DNA from: Methylobacter sp. BlB1
GTDB lineage: Bacteria; Pseudomonadota; Gammaproteobacteria; Methylococcales; Methylomonadaceae
Length of the DNA stretch: 64,000 bases
Assembly: GCF_015476545.1 (NCBI RefSeq)
Contig: NZ_JADMKV010000018.1
Coordinates: 1-64,000, forward strand
Reading direction: 5' to 3'
The first letter of the stretch is position 1; the number at the start of each line of letters is the position of its first letter. Positions 1 to 8,629 of this stretch are shown one piece after another. The notes under the pieces were generated by a model that worked only from the letters and a program-made list of their open reading frames with translations, was not told where the DNA came from and made no database searches. The translations under genes and the position numbers were made by a program.

Positions 1-54
1 GACGAATACCGCCTGCGCATCACCAGCAACGGCAAACTGATTTTGACGAAATAA
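1..54 (+). CDS. hemP: HemP-like hemin uptake protein, C-terminal fragment
   Basis: Only the last 17 codons and the TAA stop are in the window; the gene starts upstream. The visible end, YRLRITSNGKLILTK, matches the typical C-terminus of the small HemP family (hemin uptake protein, PF10636), whose members end in a YRLR..R.GKLILTK block. HemP proteins are short cytoplasmic proteins encoded beside iron or haem uptake genes and are usually Fur-controlled. That fits the siderophore receptor and biosynthesis operon that follows on the same strand. With so few residues the family call rests on this one motif. Confidence 0.7.
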   Translation, partial: DEYRLRITSNGKLILTK

Positions 55-486
55 CTTTACCTGCTCCAACCAACGGCATAGCCAGCCACCCAGCCCGACA
101 GGGCCAGGAAGCCAGCCAGTCTTTTTACGACGCGCGAGGCACGCTATGTCAGCACATATCCAACAAGTCATCCCATTTCCGTCTGCGGCCAGAGTCGAGG
201 CGCCGGTATGCTCCGCTGTGACCGTTCTGTTCGATGCGCTGTGCGACGGGACAGACCGTGTTCCGCAGACCAGCCCATTGAGTACACATCTGGCGGGCAC
301 AATGCCAGCATGCCGGCGGAGCGGAGGCTTGATCGAATACCGACGGCGCAGCTGCGCAACTAGATATAGACAAAACCAGCACACGCTGACAGCCAAGCGC
401 TCGGCATTCCTTTATTACAACCAATTTTCAATATGCCCTTTCGCACGAACAACAAAAACAACAACATATTATCAAGGAGCTTCATC
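55..486. other. Intergenic gap between hemP-like gene and siderophore receptor
   Basis: This 432-bp gap carries no gene I can support. An open frame from 146 runs through the receptor start, but its translation resembles nothing known and it covers the receptor's ribosome binding site. The receptor has a clear Shine-Dalgarno AAGGAG at 474-479, seven bases before its ATG. I looked for a 19-bp Fur box (GATAATGATAATCATTATC-like) and saw none. Confidence 0.4.
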
Positions 487-2622
487 ATGAAATGCGTGGC
501 CACTCGCATGGCAATCACCTTAGCCGGTAGCACTTACCTGGTCTCATTCGCACTAGCCGCTGCGGAGCCGGATCAGGAGGCTGCTGTATTGGAAGAAATG
601 ACCGTCGAAGGGGACTGGCTGGGAGCCCCAACCCAGGAGAATGTCCGCACCTACCCCGGCGGACGTTCCGTAGTGGCTGACGCCGATTTGCAGCAGGCCG
701 GCGCCCGCACTCTGGAAGATGCCTTGCGCCTGGTGCCGGGCGTCCGTGCCCAGGACGAAACCGGCACCGGCATTCTGCCGAATATCGGCGTTCGCGGCCT
801 GGACCCCCGGCGCAGCACGCGCACCCTGGTACTGGTCGATGGTATTCCTATGGCCCTCGCCCCTTACGGACAGACGGGCTTGTCCCTGTTCCCTCTGACC
901 ATGCAGACCGTAGAAAGCGTGGATGTGGCGCGTGGCGGGGCGGCCGTGCGTTATGGGCCGAACAACGTGGGCGGCGTCATCAATTTCATCAGCAAGGCGA
1001 TCCCGGATAAGTTCAGCGCTACCGCGAGGGAGGCGCTAACCATCTCCACCGACACCGGCAACGTGTTGACCGACAGCTATGTGCGTGCCGGCGGTTTCGT
1101 CAATGACAGCCTGGGCCTGCAATTTCAGGCCAATACCGTGCTGGGCGATTCGTCCCGCGCCCATTCGGAAACGGAAGTGGAAAACCTGGCGCTCGATACC
1201 CATTGGTTCATCACCGACAACGCTTCCCTCAAGGCCGGCATACAGTATTACAATACCGATACCGAACTGCCGGGCAGCTTGTCGCCCCAGGCCTACGCGC
1301 AGGACCGCTTCCAGTCGCAGCGGCCGTACGACAAATTCCAGGGCGATACCATACGGGGCCATTTGGTTTATGACCAGAGTTTCGATCTTTTCGGCAAGCC
1401 TGCCGAATTCAACTGGACCAATTTCGCGCATACCAGCGACCGCGAATTTACTGTCGGCTGCGATCTGAACGCTGCCGCAAGCGCATGCAATCTTGATCCG
1501 TCCAAGCCCTCCAATGGCGTACAAACCAGCCCGCGCACATTCACCGTCTTCGGCACGGAGCCCCGGCTGACCGTAAGCGCCCAGACCGGCTGGCTGGGCC
1601 ACAAATTCACGCTAGGCGGGCGTTATGTCAACGAGGACGTCGATCAGGGCGTCGACCGGTACCGCCTGGGCACGAATGATGTCACTCATGCCCAGGACTT
1701 CCATTTTGACACCGACGCCTTCGCTCTCTATGCCAGCGATACCTTGAGTGTCTGGAAAGAACGGCTCAGCGTCACGCCGGGCTTGCGCGTGGAATGGATC
1801 GATCAATCCAGCTACAACCGACTCAAAGATACTGTCGCCGACAACCACAGCAACGAGCTGTTGCCTGGTGTCGATGTGGGCTTCCACCTGTGGCCAAAAA
1901 AAATCTTCCTGTTCGGCAACGTACACAAATCCCTGCAACCGGTGCAATTCACCCAGATTACCCTGGAAGGCGATACCGGTGTAGAAAAGGCCTGGAACTA
2001 TGAAGCCGGCCTGCGCGTGTCGCCGCTATCGGAACTCGACGCTACATTTACTTATTTCCGTTTTGACTTTGATAACCAGATTGTCGGCGTCGTGGAAGAC
2101 GGCACCACCAAATTCCGCAACCTCGGCCAAGCCGAGCATTACGGCTATGAAACCGAGCTGGACTGGCGACCATCTTTCTTGGCTGGGCTCGATCTCAAGG
2201 CAGGCTATACATATGTCGATACGCAGCAGAAGAACGATCTGTTTAGCGGCACCTCGCAGGTCGCGTTTAAAGGCAATGAGGTGCCGTTCAGTTCGCACCA
2301 TCAAATCACCCTGCAGGGTAACTACCGCATCGACACGGTCAATTTCAACGTCAACGGCTCATACCTGAGCTCCGCTTATACCGACGCGGCCAATACCGAG
2401 CTGGAAAACGCCATTGGCGACAAAGGCAAGATACCAGGCTATTGGCTGTGGAATGCCCAGATTACCAAAGATTTCCGCCTGGACAAGACCGCTATGCGGG
2501 TCGGGCTTGCCGGCAACAACCTGTTCAACGAGGACTACTACTTCCGCGGCGTGGACACCAGCCTCGGCCGCATGCCGGGACCTGGCCGCTCCGTCATGCT
2601 CAGTCTGCAAATGGATATATAA
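487..2622 (+). CDS. TonB-dependent ferric siderophore receptor (FecA/PvuA type)
   Basis: Outer-membrane beta-barrel receptor of about 711 residues that should import a ferric siderophore using TonB energy. The ATG at 487 is chosen because it follows AAGGAG and opens a signal peptide ending near FALAAAEP. A TonB-box-like EEMTV segment comes next, then a plug domain (LEDALRLVPGVRAQDE, IGVRGLDPRRSTRTLVLVDG, ARGGAAVRYGPNNVGGVINF) and a barrel ending in a typical aromatic-containing strand, SVMLSLQMDI. It starts the siderophore operon, nine bases ahead of the ATP-grasp gene, so its natural ligand is probably the siderophore made by the downstream genes. Ligand identity is inferred from context only. 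Confidence 0.93.
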   Translation: MKCVATRMAITLAGSTYLVSFALAAAEPDQEAAVLEEMTVEGDWLGAPTQENVRTYPGGRSVVADADLQQAGARTLEDALRLVPGVRAQDETGTGILPNIGVRGLDPRRSTRTLVLVDGIPMALAPYGQTGLSLFPLTMQTVESVDVARGGAAVRYGPNNVGGVINFISKAIPDKFSATAREALTISTDTGNVLTDSYVRAGGFVNDSLGLQFQANTVLGDSSRAHSETEVENLALDTHWFITDNASLKAGIQYYNTDTELPGSLSPQAYAQDRFQSQRPYDKFQGDTIRGHLVYDQSFDLFGKPAEFNWTNFAHTSDREFTVGCDLNAAASACNLDPSKPSNGVQTSPRTFTVFGTEPRLTVSAQTGWLGHKFTLGGRYVNEDVDQGVDRYRLGTNDVTHAQDFHFDTDAFALYASDTLSVWKERLSVTPGLRVEWIDQSSYNRLKDTVADNHSNELLPGVDVGFHLWPKKIFLFGNVHKSLQPVQFTQITLEGDTGVEKAWNYEAGLRVSPLSELDATFTYFRFDFDNQIVGVVEDGTTKFRNLGQAEHYGYETELDWRPSFLAGLDLKAGYTYVDTQQKNDLFSGTSQVAFKGNEVPFSSHHQITLQGNYRIDTVNFNVNGSYLSSAYTDAANTELENAIGDKGKIPGYWLWNAQITKDFRLDKTAMRVGLAGNNLFNEDYYFRGVDTSLGRMPGPGRSVMLSLQMDI

Positions 2623-2631
2623 GGAGAAATC

Positions 2632-3840
2632 ATGCATAACCAAGAATTAATTCTACTGACCCATGTCCCGACCGAATCGGTCAACGAAGGTTTTCTGCCG
2701 GCGGCGCGCCGCCTCGGCCTGTCGCCGGTGCTCTTGACCGATCAGGCTGAAGCGCACCGCCAGCACTTTAGTCAGAGCGGGCTATCGGCCTATCCGGATG
2801 CCATCATTTCCTGCGACGTATTCAACCCGCTCGCGGTTATCGAAGCAATCAGCCGACGCGGGCGCAAGCCGGCCGCGGTTTTTTCCAACAGCGATCACCT
2901 GCAAACCAGCACGGCCATTGTTGCCGAGTACTTCGGGCTGCCCGGCAAGGACTGGCGCGTAGCCTACCGAGCCAAGAACAAGGCCGAAATGCGCGCTTAT
3001 CTGGCCGAGCAAGGCATCGAAACGATACGCCATGCCGTAGCATGGGATCTGGACAGCTTGGCGCAGGCCGCCGACCGAGTCTCCCTCCCTTGCGTCATCA
3101 AGCCGCGCGAAGGGGTTGCCAGCCAGGAGGTCGGCCTGGCGCGGGATTACACCGAGCTTGCCGCCCACTGTCAGGCCGTCTGGCAAGCGCGCCCTGGCCA
3201 AGTGATGCTGCTGGAGGAATACCTTGAAGGGCCTTTGTGCACGTTGGAAACGCTGGGGGATGGCAAGGCCCTGCGCGCGCTAGGCGGGTTCCATGTACGC
3301 CTATCGGCACCGCCGCATTTCGTCGAACTGGCAGCCGAATGGAACAGCAAACTGGCGGAGCGGCACGATGTGCTGAGCCAGATCACCCGTTTCGGCGTCG
3401 GCTTCGGCGCCTGCCATACCGAATTCGTACTGACGCCCCAAGGACCGCGCCTGATCGAGATCAATTACCGCTGTATCGGCGACCGGCGTGATTTTCTGCT
3501 TGAGCAGACGCTGGGCATTCCGCTGTTCGAAACCGTGCTGCGGCTGCACCTGGACGAGCCGTTGCCCGCCTTGACATTGACCCCACGCGCCGCGGCAATA
3601 CATTACATTACGCCCTCGATAGAAGGCCAAATCATCCGCGGCCCATCTTCATTCAATCACAGCAGTGCGACAGTCGACATCGGCCTTCGCGTATTGCGCC
3701 AAGTGGGCGAGACCGTAACGATCACGCACTCCAATAAGGATTACCTGGGCATCCTGACCGGCGTCGGTACGAACGAGGAGACGGTGCGCCAGATGCTGGC
3801 ACAAGCCGGCAATGACCTGATTTGGGAGATCCGCTCATGA
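2632..3840 (+). CDS. pvsA: ATP-grasp siderophore biosynthesis ligase, PvsA-like
   Basis: Cytoplasmic ATP-grasp protein of 402 residues, predicted to form an amide bond during assembly of a vibrioferrin-type carboxylate siderophore. Visible ATP-grasp elements are the nucleotide-binding lysine in PCVIKPREG (about residue 157), the LLEEYLEG segment (about 200) and the metal-binding LIEINYR segment (about 280). An RBS, AAGGAG, lies just before the ATG. The order receptor, ATP-grasp, NIS synthetase, MFS, NIS synthetase, PLP decarboxylase is that of pvsABCDE of Vibrio and xssABCDE of Xanthomonas. The stop overlaps the next start in ATGA. The exact substrate cannot be read from sequence; L-alanine is the expected partner if the product is vibrioferrin. 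Confidence 0.85.
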   Translation: MHNQELILLTHVPTESVNEGFLPAARRLGLSPVLLTDQAEAHRQHFSQSGLSAYPDAIISCDVFNPLAVIEAISRRGRKPAAVFSNSDHLQTSTAIVAEYFGLPGKDWRVAYRAKNKAEMRAYLAEQGIETIRHAVAWDLDSLAQAADRVSLPCVIKPREGVASQEVGLARDYTELAAHCQAVWQARPGQVMLLEEYLEGPLCTLETLGDGKALRALGGFHVRLSAPPHFVELAAEWNSKLAERHDVLSQITRFGVGFGACHTEFVLTPQGPRLIEINYRCIGDRRDFLLEQTLGIPLFETVLRLHLDEPLPALTLTPRAAAIHYITPSIEGQIIRGPSSFNHSSATVDIGLRVLRQVGETVTITHSNKDYLGILTGVGTNEETVRQMLAQAGNDLIWEIRS

Positions 3841-5618
3841 GGCATCAGCAGGACTATCTCTGCCGTCGCGTTGTCGATGCGCTGCTGCGGGAAAATGTGA
3901 GAGACATAGTGAGCAAAGGGCGCATGGTCCCGGCTATCGACATGCCATTGCCCGATGCGCCCGAGCAAATCAGCCACTGGCTGGCCGTCGACCATCTCGG
4001 TGATGGACGCCTATGGATTCCGGTCCGGTCTTGTACTTTCATGCAGGCCTGGGCGCTCCACGAGCTACCGTTGATCTGGCAAAGCCGCGAGGGTTACCGT
4101 CGGCTGGATGACTGCACCGCCATTCTGGCGCTGTTCCGGCAGGGACTGGACCCGGCCTCGGCCGCCTACTTCGATGACTATGCCGAGGAATGCCTGATCG
4201 CTGTCGAGCACGGTATCCTGTGCAGACAAGAGCAGCAGCGTTACTTTGCCGAAGTAAGACAAAGTGGACTGAAGAACATCAATACCAGCTGGCTGGAACG
4301 GCAGTTGCATTATGAACGGCTGGCCGCCTTTCTCGACCATCCGTTATATCCGACCGCACGCGCAAAGCTGGGGTTGTCCCCGGACGATCTTGCCGCTTTC
4401 GCACCGGAATTCCAGCGTCCCTTTCAACTGCACTGGCTGGCCGTAGACAAGACTATCCACTTCGGCGCAACGGCCGAGGCAAGCCTGCAAGGCCTCTGCC
4501 CCGGCTTTGAAGAGGTCGGCCTCGATAAGCGGCTGAGTGACAATTACACTCTGCTGCCGATTCATCCATTATCCATGCATCAGCAGTTCGATGCCCTGGC
4601 AAAAGCGCACGGACTGCAGGGCAAGCTCCTGCTGGCGCCCAAGCCCTATCTGGAGGTCTTGCCAACTTTATCGGTGCGTACCGTGGCCGTGCAGGCCAAG
4701 CCGGGACTGCATATCAAACTACCTATGGCGATACGTACATTGGGCGGCAAGAACATACGCACCATCAAGCCCAGCACCATTGCCGACGGCCATACCGTGC
4801 AAAGCCTGCTGAGCCGCATAGCGGCCCAGGATGCGAATATCGCCGGTCGCTTGTTGTTGACCGATGAAAGCCTGGGCGCCCATGTCAATCATCTGCCTGA
4901 ACTGGGCTACATCCTGCGCCGTTATCCGGCCGGGCTGGAGCGGTCTACGGTCGTGCCGGTAGCAGGCCTGCTCGCGGAAACGCCCCAAGGATGGCTGGTG
5001 GTTGAAGAGTTGGCGCAGCATTTTTTCGCCGACCGGCTGGAGGATTTCCTCGATGCCTATCTGGAGGCAACGCTGCGCACGCACCTGGTGTTATGGCTGC
5101 GTTACGGCATCGCCCTGGAATCCAATCAGCAAAATTCCATGCTGGTGCTCACTAACGAAGAGCCGCCCCTGCGCCTGCTGCTCAAGGACAATGACGCCCC
5201 GCGCATCCATGGGTCCCGTCTCACTGCACGCTGGCCTTCGCTGGCGCCGTTCGTGGACGCCTTGCAGGACCGCCGCATCGTCGTGGACGACGAGCTGCCG
5301 CTGGCGCAGATGTTCACGACCATCACCCTGCAACTCAACGTGGCGGTCCTGATTGAAGGACTGGCCAATATCAGCCATCTGAGCCGTCAAAAACTCTACT
5401 GCAATGTGCGACATAAAATAGACGGACTGCTCACGGAACTGGCCCAACAAGGGGAAGATATCGACTTGGCTCGCCGCGTCTTGCTGGAAGACGACTGGCA
5501 GTACGTCAAGTACCTGCTCACCGCCGCCAGCCTGAAACCGAAAGCCGCAACGGGTGCTGCGGATGTCAACAAGTTTTACGGCAAAACCGGCCCCAACTTT
5601 CTGAAGGAGAACCTGTGA
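3837..5618 (+). CDS. pvsB: NIS siderophore synthetase (IucA/IucC family), PvsB-like
   Basis: NRPS-independent siderophore synthetase of 593 residues that adenylates a carboxylate and joins it to an amine or alcohol. The start at 3837 overlaps the previous stop (ATGA) and has GGGAG upstream. Family motifs are DHPLYPTARAKLGL, followed by LLPIHPLSMHQQ and a C-terminal FhuF-like region. The ATP-site block that usually reads E.H.QN is ESNQQN here, so a histidine is replaced by asparagine; the second synthetase in the operon keeps EPHLQN. One of a pair of NIS enzymes, as expected for vibrioferrin, where citrate is joined on both sides. Which step each catalyses is inference. Confidence 0.88.
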   Translation: MRHQQDYLCRRVVDALLRENVRDIVSKGRMVPAIDMPLPDAPEQISHWLAVDHLGDGRLWIPVRSCTFMQAWALHELPLIWQSREGYRRLDDCTAILALFRQGLDPASAAYFDDYAEECLIAVEHGILCRQEQQRYFAEVRQSGLKNINTSWLERQLHYERLAAFLDHPLYPTARAKLGLSPDDLAAFAPEFQRPFQLHWLAVDKTIHFGATAEASLQGLCPGFEEVGLDKRLSDNYTLLPIHPLSMHQQFDALAKAHGLQGKLLLAPKPYLEVLPTLSVRTVAVQAKPGLHIKLPMAIRTLGGKNIRTIKPSTIADGHTVQSLLSRIAAQDANIAGRLLLTDESLGAHVNHLPELGYILRRYPAGLERSTVVPVAGLLAETPQGWLVVEELAQHFFADRLEDFLDAYLEATLRTHLVLWLRYGIALESNQQNSMLVLTNEEPPLRLLLKDNDAPRIHGSRLTARWPSLAPFVDALQDRRIVVDDELPLAQMFTTITLQLNVAVLIEGLANISHLSRQKLYCNVRHKIDGLLTELAQQGEDIDLARRVLLEDDWQYVKYLLTAASLKPKAATGAADVNKFYGKTGPNFLKENL

Positions 5619-6778
5619 CTGTCGCCCAACGCTGTATGGTGATGGCCGTCATGGGTTGCCACTTCATCGCCGCTTTCGCCGCTCTCGGCATGCCGCCCTT
5701 TTTCGCCCTGATCCTCAGCGAATCGCTGCACAGCACTGACACTTACCTGGTCGGCTGGTTCTACGTGGTACCGACGATTTTCACGGCACTGTCCAGCCCC
5801 TGGTGGGGCGCGTTTGCTGACCGTATCGGCAAGAAAATCTCGCTGCTGCGCGCGCAATTGGGCTTGTCAGCCAGTTTCCTGCTGGCCAGCTATAGCGACA
5901 GTACGGAGCTGTTCTTTCTGGCCCTGGCTTTGCAGGGCATACTGGGCGGCACTTTTGCTGCTTCCAACGCTTATTTGGCAACCATGGCCAGCGGCCCTGT
6001 CCTGGCCCGCAGCCTGACGCTGATGCAAGGCTCTGCGCGCGCGGCCCTGGTCGTGGCGCCTGCTGTGCTGGGATGGTTCGCCACCTCGATTCCGCCGATA
6101 GAACTCTACCGTTATCTGGCTTTGCTGCCGTTGGCTGCGGCTCTGCTGCTTTGGGCGCTGCCTGAGCCGGCATCGGCTACGCATGACAAGTATCGACCGG
6201 AGGCACGCGCTGCTGACCCGGCGCCGCTATCTGCGACCAACATTTACTTGCTGCAGTTTGCTTTCATTTTCGCCACGGTCGCCACCTTCCCTTACTTCAT
6301 TCCTTATGCCCAAGGCCTAGATTCAGTGTCCGTCGAGCTGGCCGGTCTGCTGTTCGGTGTACCGAATCTGCTTTATCTGGTCGCGGCCGGCCTGTTAACC
6401 AGCTATCTCAACCGGCGAACATCACCAACGGGATTGGTATGGTTGTTCCTGCTCATGGCCCTTGCCCTGTTCGGCCAGGCCCAGACACAAAGCCTGATAG
6501 GCTTGACCCTGTGGCGGGTACTGATGGGACTGGCCATGACTGGCAGCTTTATCGTACTACATGCCTTCATCGCGGCACTGATACGTGAAAGCCAGGCCGG
6601 ACGCACTTTCGGCTGGCTGGAAAGCGGCTCGAAGTGGGGCGCGGTAGCCGCCGGGTTGGCTGCTGGGGCCGTGGTGGACGGTTTTGGGTCACGGGCACCT
6701 TTTTTACTCGGCGCCGGGGTTATGGTCGCCGCCGCCAGCTGGCTGGCTATTTCAAGCCTTGGCCGCTGGCGCACTTAA
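5615..6778 (+). CDS. pvsC: MFS transporter, siderophore exporter (PvsC-like)
   Basis: Inner-membrane major facilitator protein of 387 residues with about 12 hydrophobic segments. The loop between helices 2 and 3 has the MFS signature form WGAFADRIGKK. It starts at a GTG overlapping the previous stop (GTGA) with GAAGGAG upstream, so it is translationally coupled to the first NIS synthetase. In the Vibrio vibrioferrin cluster the same position is held by PvsC, the proposed exporter of the finished siderophore, and that role is the natural inference here. The neighbouring second NIS gene starts 26 bases downstream. Confidence 0.85.
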   Translation: MTVAQRCMVMAVMGCHFIAAFAALGMPPFFALILSESLHSTDTYLVGWFYVVPTIFTALSSPWWGAFADRIGKKISLLRAQLGLSASFLLASYSDSTELFFLALALQGILGGTFAASNAYLATMASGPVLARSLTLMQGSARAALVVAPAVLGWFATSIPPIELYRYLALLPLAAALLLWALPEPASATHDKYRPEARAADPAPLSATNIYLLQFAFIFATVATFPYFIPYAQGLDSVSVELAGLLFGVPNLLYLVAAGLLTSYLNRRTSPTGLVWLFLLMALALFGQAQTQSLIGLTLWRVLMGLAMTGSFIVLHAFIAALIRESQAGRTFGWLESGSKWGAVAAGLAAGAVVDGFGSRAPFLLGAGVMVAAASWLAISSLGRWRT

Positions 6779-6804
6779 AATATCTGACACTCTGGAGATA
6801 AACT

Positions 6805-8628
6805 ATGGGACATCAAGCTCTACAAATTTTTTATCAGAATTGCTCGGCCGAGGATCAGGCCGGCCAGCGCAGCCTGGAGACCTTGCTTAATTGCTATTGC
6901 CGGGAAGTCGCCAGTCCAGCCGGCCAGATCAGCATTGGCCCCTTGTTCGGCCAGGGCGACTGGCCTATGGCCTTGCGCACAGCGCTGGGACAAGGCGGCG
7001 GCAAGGCCATGCACATCCTGTTGCCGCACAGCGGAGAGCGGCTGCTGGTCGCCGTCGACCAATCATCGCCTACCGGCAACTATCGCTATCGCTCGCCTTT
7101 CTATCACAAGTCGCCGGGCCGGCCCTGGTCTCCTTTGGAATGGCACACATTGGCGACGCTGCTGCTGCGTGATCTGGCCGAACAAAACGATGTGCCGTTC
7201 AATGAAGAGCTGCTGGAACAAATCCGCGACAGCGTCGCTGTAACCGGCGCGATTCTGGCCGTGCCGCAACCGGCAATGCCTTGTGATACCCTGGCCGCCT
7301 ATCTGGATTCCGAACAGTCATTGGCATTCGGCCACCCGTTCCATCCGGCGCCAAAGAGCCGGCAGGGCTTCTCGGCTGCAGACCTGCAGCGCTATGCGCC
7401 GGAATTGCGAGCCAGCTTTCCGCTGCATTATTTTGCCGTACGACGTGAGCACTGGCTGCAGAATTCATTGCTGCCGGCATCCACTGACGCCCTGCTGGCT
7501 GCCCAGGCGCCTGCAGATCTGCAAGCGGACGATGATTTCGCGCTGCTGCCGACGCATCCTTGGCAGGCGCGCTATTTATTATCCCAGCCCCTAGTGCAGT
7601 CGGCTATCGTACAGGACCGATTGCGCGACTTAGGGCCGCAGGGACCGGCCTATTTTGCCACCTCATCGATACGCACCCTGTTCCATCCGGACAAGCCCTA
7701 TTTTTACAAATGTTCCTTACAGGTGCGCATTACCAACTGCGTGCGCAAGAATGCCGTTTACGAGCTGGAAGGGGCGCTGCAAGTCACCCGCATCATGCAG
7801 ACTATCTGGCCGCGCCTGGCGGCGCAATTCCCTACCCTGCGAGTGCTGGAGGAACCCGCCTATGCATCGGTACGGCTGGGCGGCCATGAAGCCCAGGCCG
7901 ACCGTGAAGCCGCGGAAGGATTCGGCCTGATCCTGCGCCAGGGCCTGGACCCGGCAGACACTGCTACAGTGACGCCGCTGCTTGCCGGCTCGCTGTTCGG
8001 CAATCATACGCGGGGCCAGGCGCGCCTGGCGGACATGCTGGACAGGCTGGCACAAAAGCAGGCTGCACCAAGAGAGGCCGTAGCCGAAGACTGGTTCTCG
8101 GCGTACGTGCAACAACTGCTGCCGCCGGTGCTGCATTGCTTTTTCGACCACGGCATCGTTTTCGAACCGCATCTGCAGAACGTGCTGCTGGGCCTGACCG
8201 AAGACTGGCCCAGCCACATCTGGCTGCGCGATTTCGAGGGCGTCAAACTGGTCGCCGGGCGATTCAATGCCGTTTCTCTGGGTACCGTCGAGGCAAGGGT
8301 GCGACAAGGGTTGTTTTATAGCGACGATCAGGGCTGGAACCGTATCGCTTATTGCCTGCTGGTCAACAATTTCTGCGAGGCCGTGGCGCAGTTAAGTGCA
8401 CTGCATCCCTCCCTGGAGCCGCGCCTGTGGCGTATCATCGGACACCAGCTGCGCAGTTATCTGGCGCACCACGGCAACCCGAACGCGGCACGGCGCATCA
8501 ATGCGCTGCTAGCTGGAGCCCCTTTCCCGGCCAAGGCCAACCTTATCAACCGCTTTCACAAGCGTCCTGATCGTGAAGCCTCTTATCTGCCACTGCCCAG
8601 CCCGTTGGCCTACCTGCGAGACATCTGA
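6805..8628 (+). CDS. pvsD: NIS siderophore synthetase (IucA/IucC family), PvsD-like
   Basis: Second NRPS-independent siderophore synthetase, 607 residues. It carries the complete family motifs: FGHPFHPAPKSRQGF near residue 175, LLPTHPWQARYL near 250, the ITNCVRKNAVYELEG stretch near 310 and the ATP-site EPHLQNVLL block near 455. The ATG has GGAGA upstream. Two NIS synthetases plus an ATP-grasp ligase and a decarboxylase fit the vibrioferrin pathway, which assembles citrate, alanine, ethanolamine and 2-ketoglutarate. Unlike its PvsB-like partner, no key motif looks altered. Confidence 0.9.
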   Translation: MGHQALQIFYQNCSAEDQAGQRSLETLLNCYCREVASPAGQISIGPLFGQGDWPMALRTALGQGGGKAMHILLPHSGERLLVAVDQSSPTGNYRYRSPFYHKSPGRPWSPLEWHTLATLLLRDLAEQNDVPFNEELLEQIRDSVAVTGAILAVPQPAMPCDTLAAYLDSEQSLAFGHPFHPAPKSRQGFSAADLQRYAPELRASFPLHYFAVRREHWLQNSLLPASTDALLAAQAPADLQADDDFALLPTHPWQARYLLSQPLVQSAIVQDRLRDLGPQGPAYFATSSIRTLFHPDKPYFYKCSLQVRITNCVRKNAVYELEGALQVTRIMQTIWPRLAAQFPTLRVLEEPAYASVRLGGHEAQADREAAEGFGLILRQGLDPADTATVTPLLAGSLFGNHTRGQARLADMLDRLAQKQAAPREAVAEDWFSAYVQQLLPPVLHCFFDHGIVFEPHLQNVLLGLTEDWPSHIWLRDFEGVKLVAGRFNAVSLGTVEARVRQGLFYSDDQGWNRIAYCLLVNNFCEAVAQLSALHPSLEPRLWRIIGHQLRSYLAHHGNPNAARRINALLAGAPFPAKANLINRFHKRPDREASYLPLPSPLAYLRDI

Positions 8629-8629
8629 T

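Noticed and set aside
146-490. 114-codon plus-strand open frame before the siderophore receptor
   Set aside because: It runs through the receptor's Shine-Dalgarno and start codon, has no recognisable domain, and its C-terminal half reads as non-coding. A frameshifted remnant of a real gene cannot be excluded.
1036-1602. Long antisense open frame inside the receptor gene, and many similar shadow frames elsewhere
   Set aside because: All are opposite-strand or out-of-frame shadows of real genes with high-GC codon bias; their translations show no protein features.
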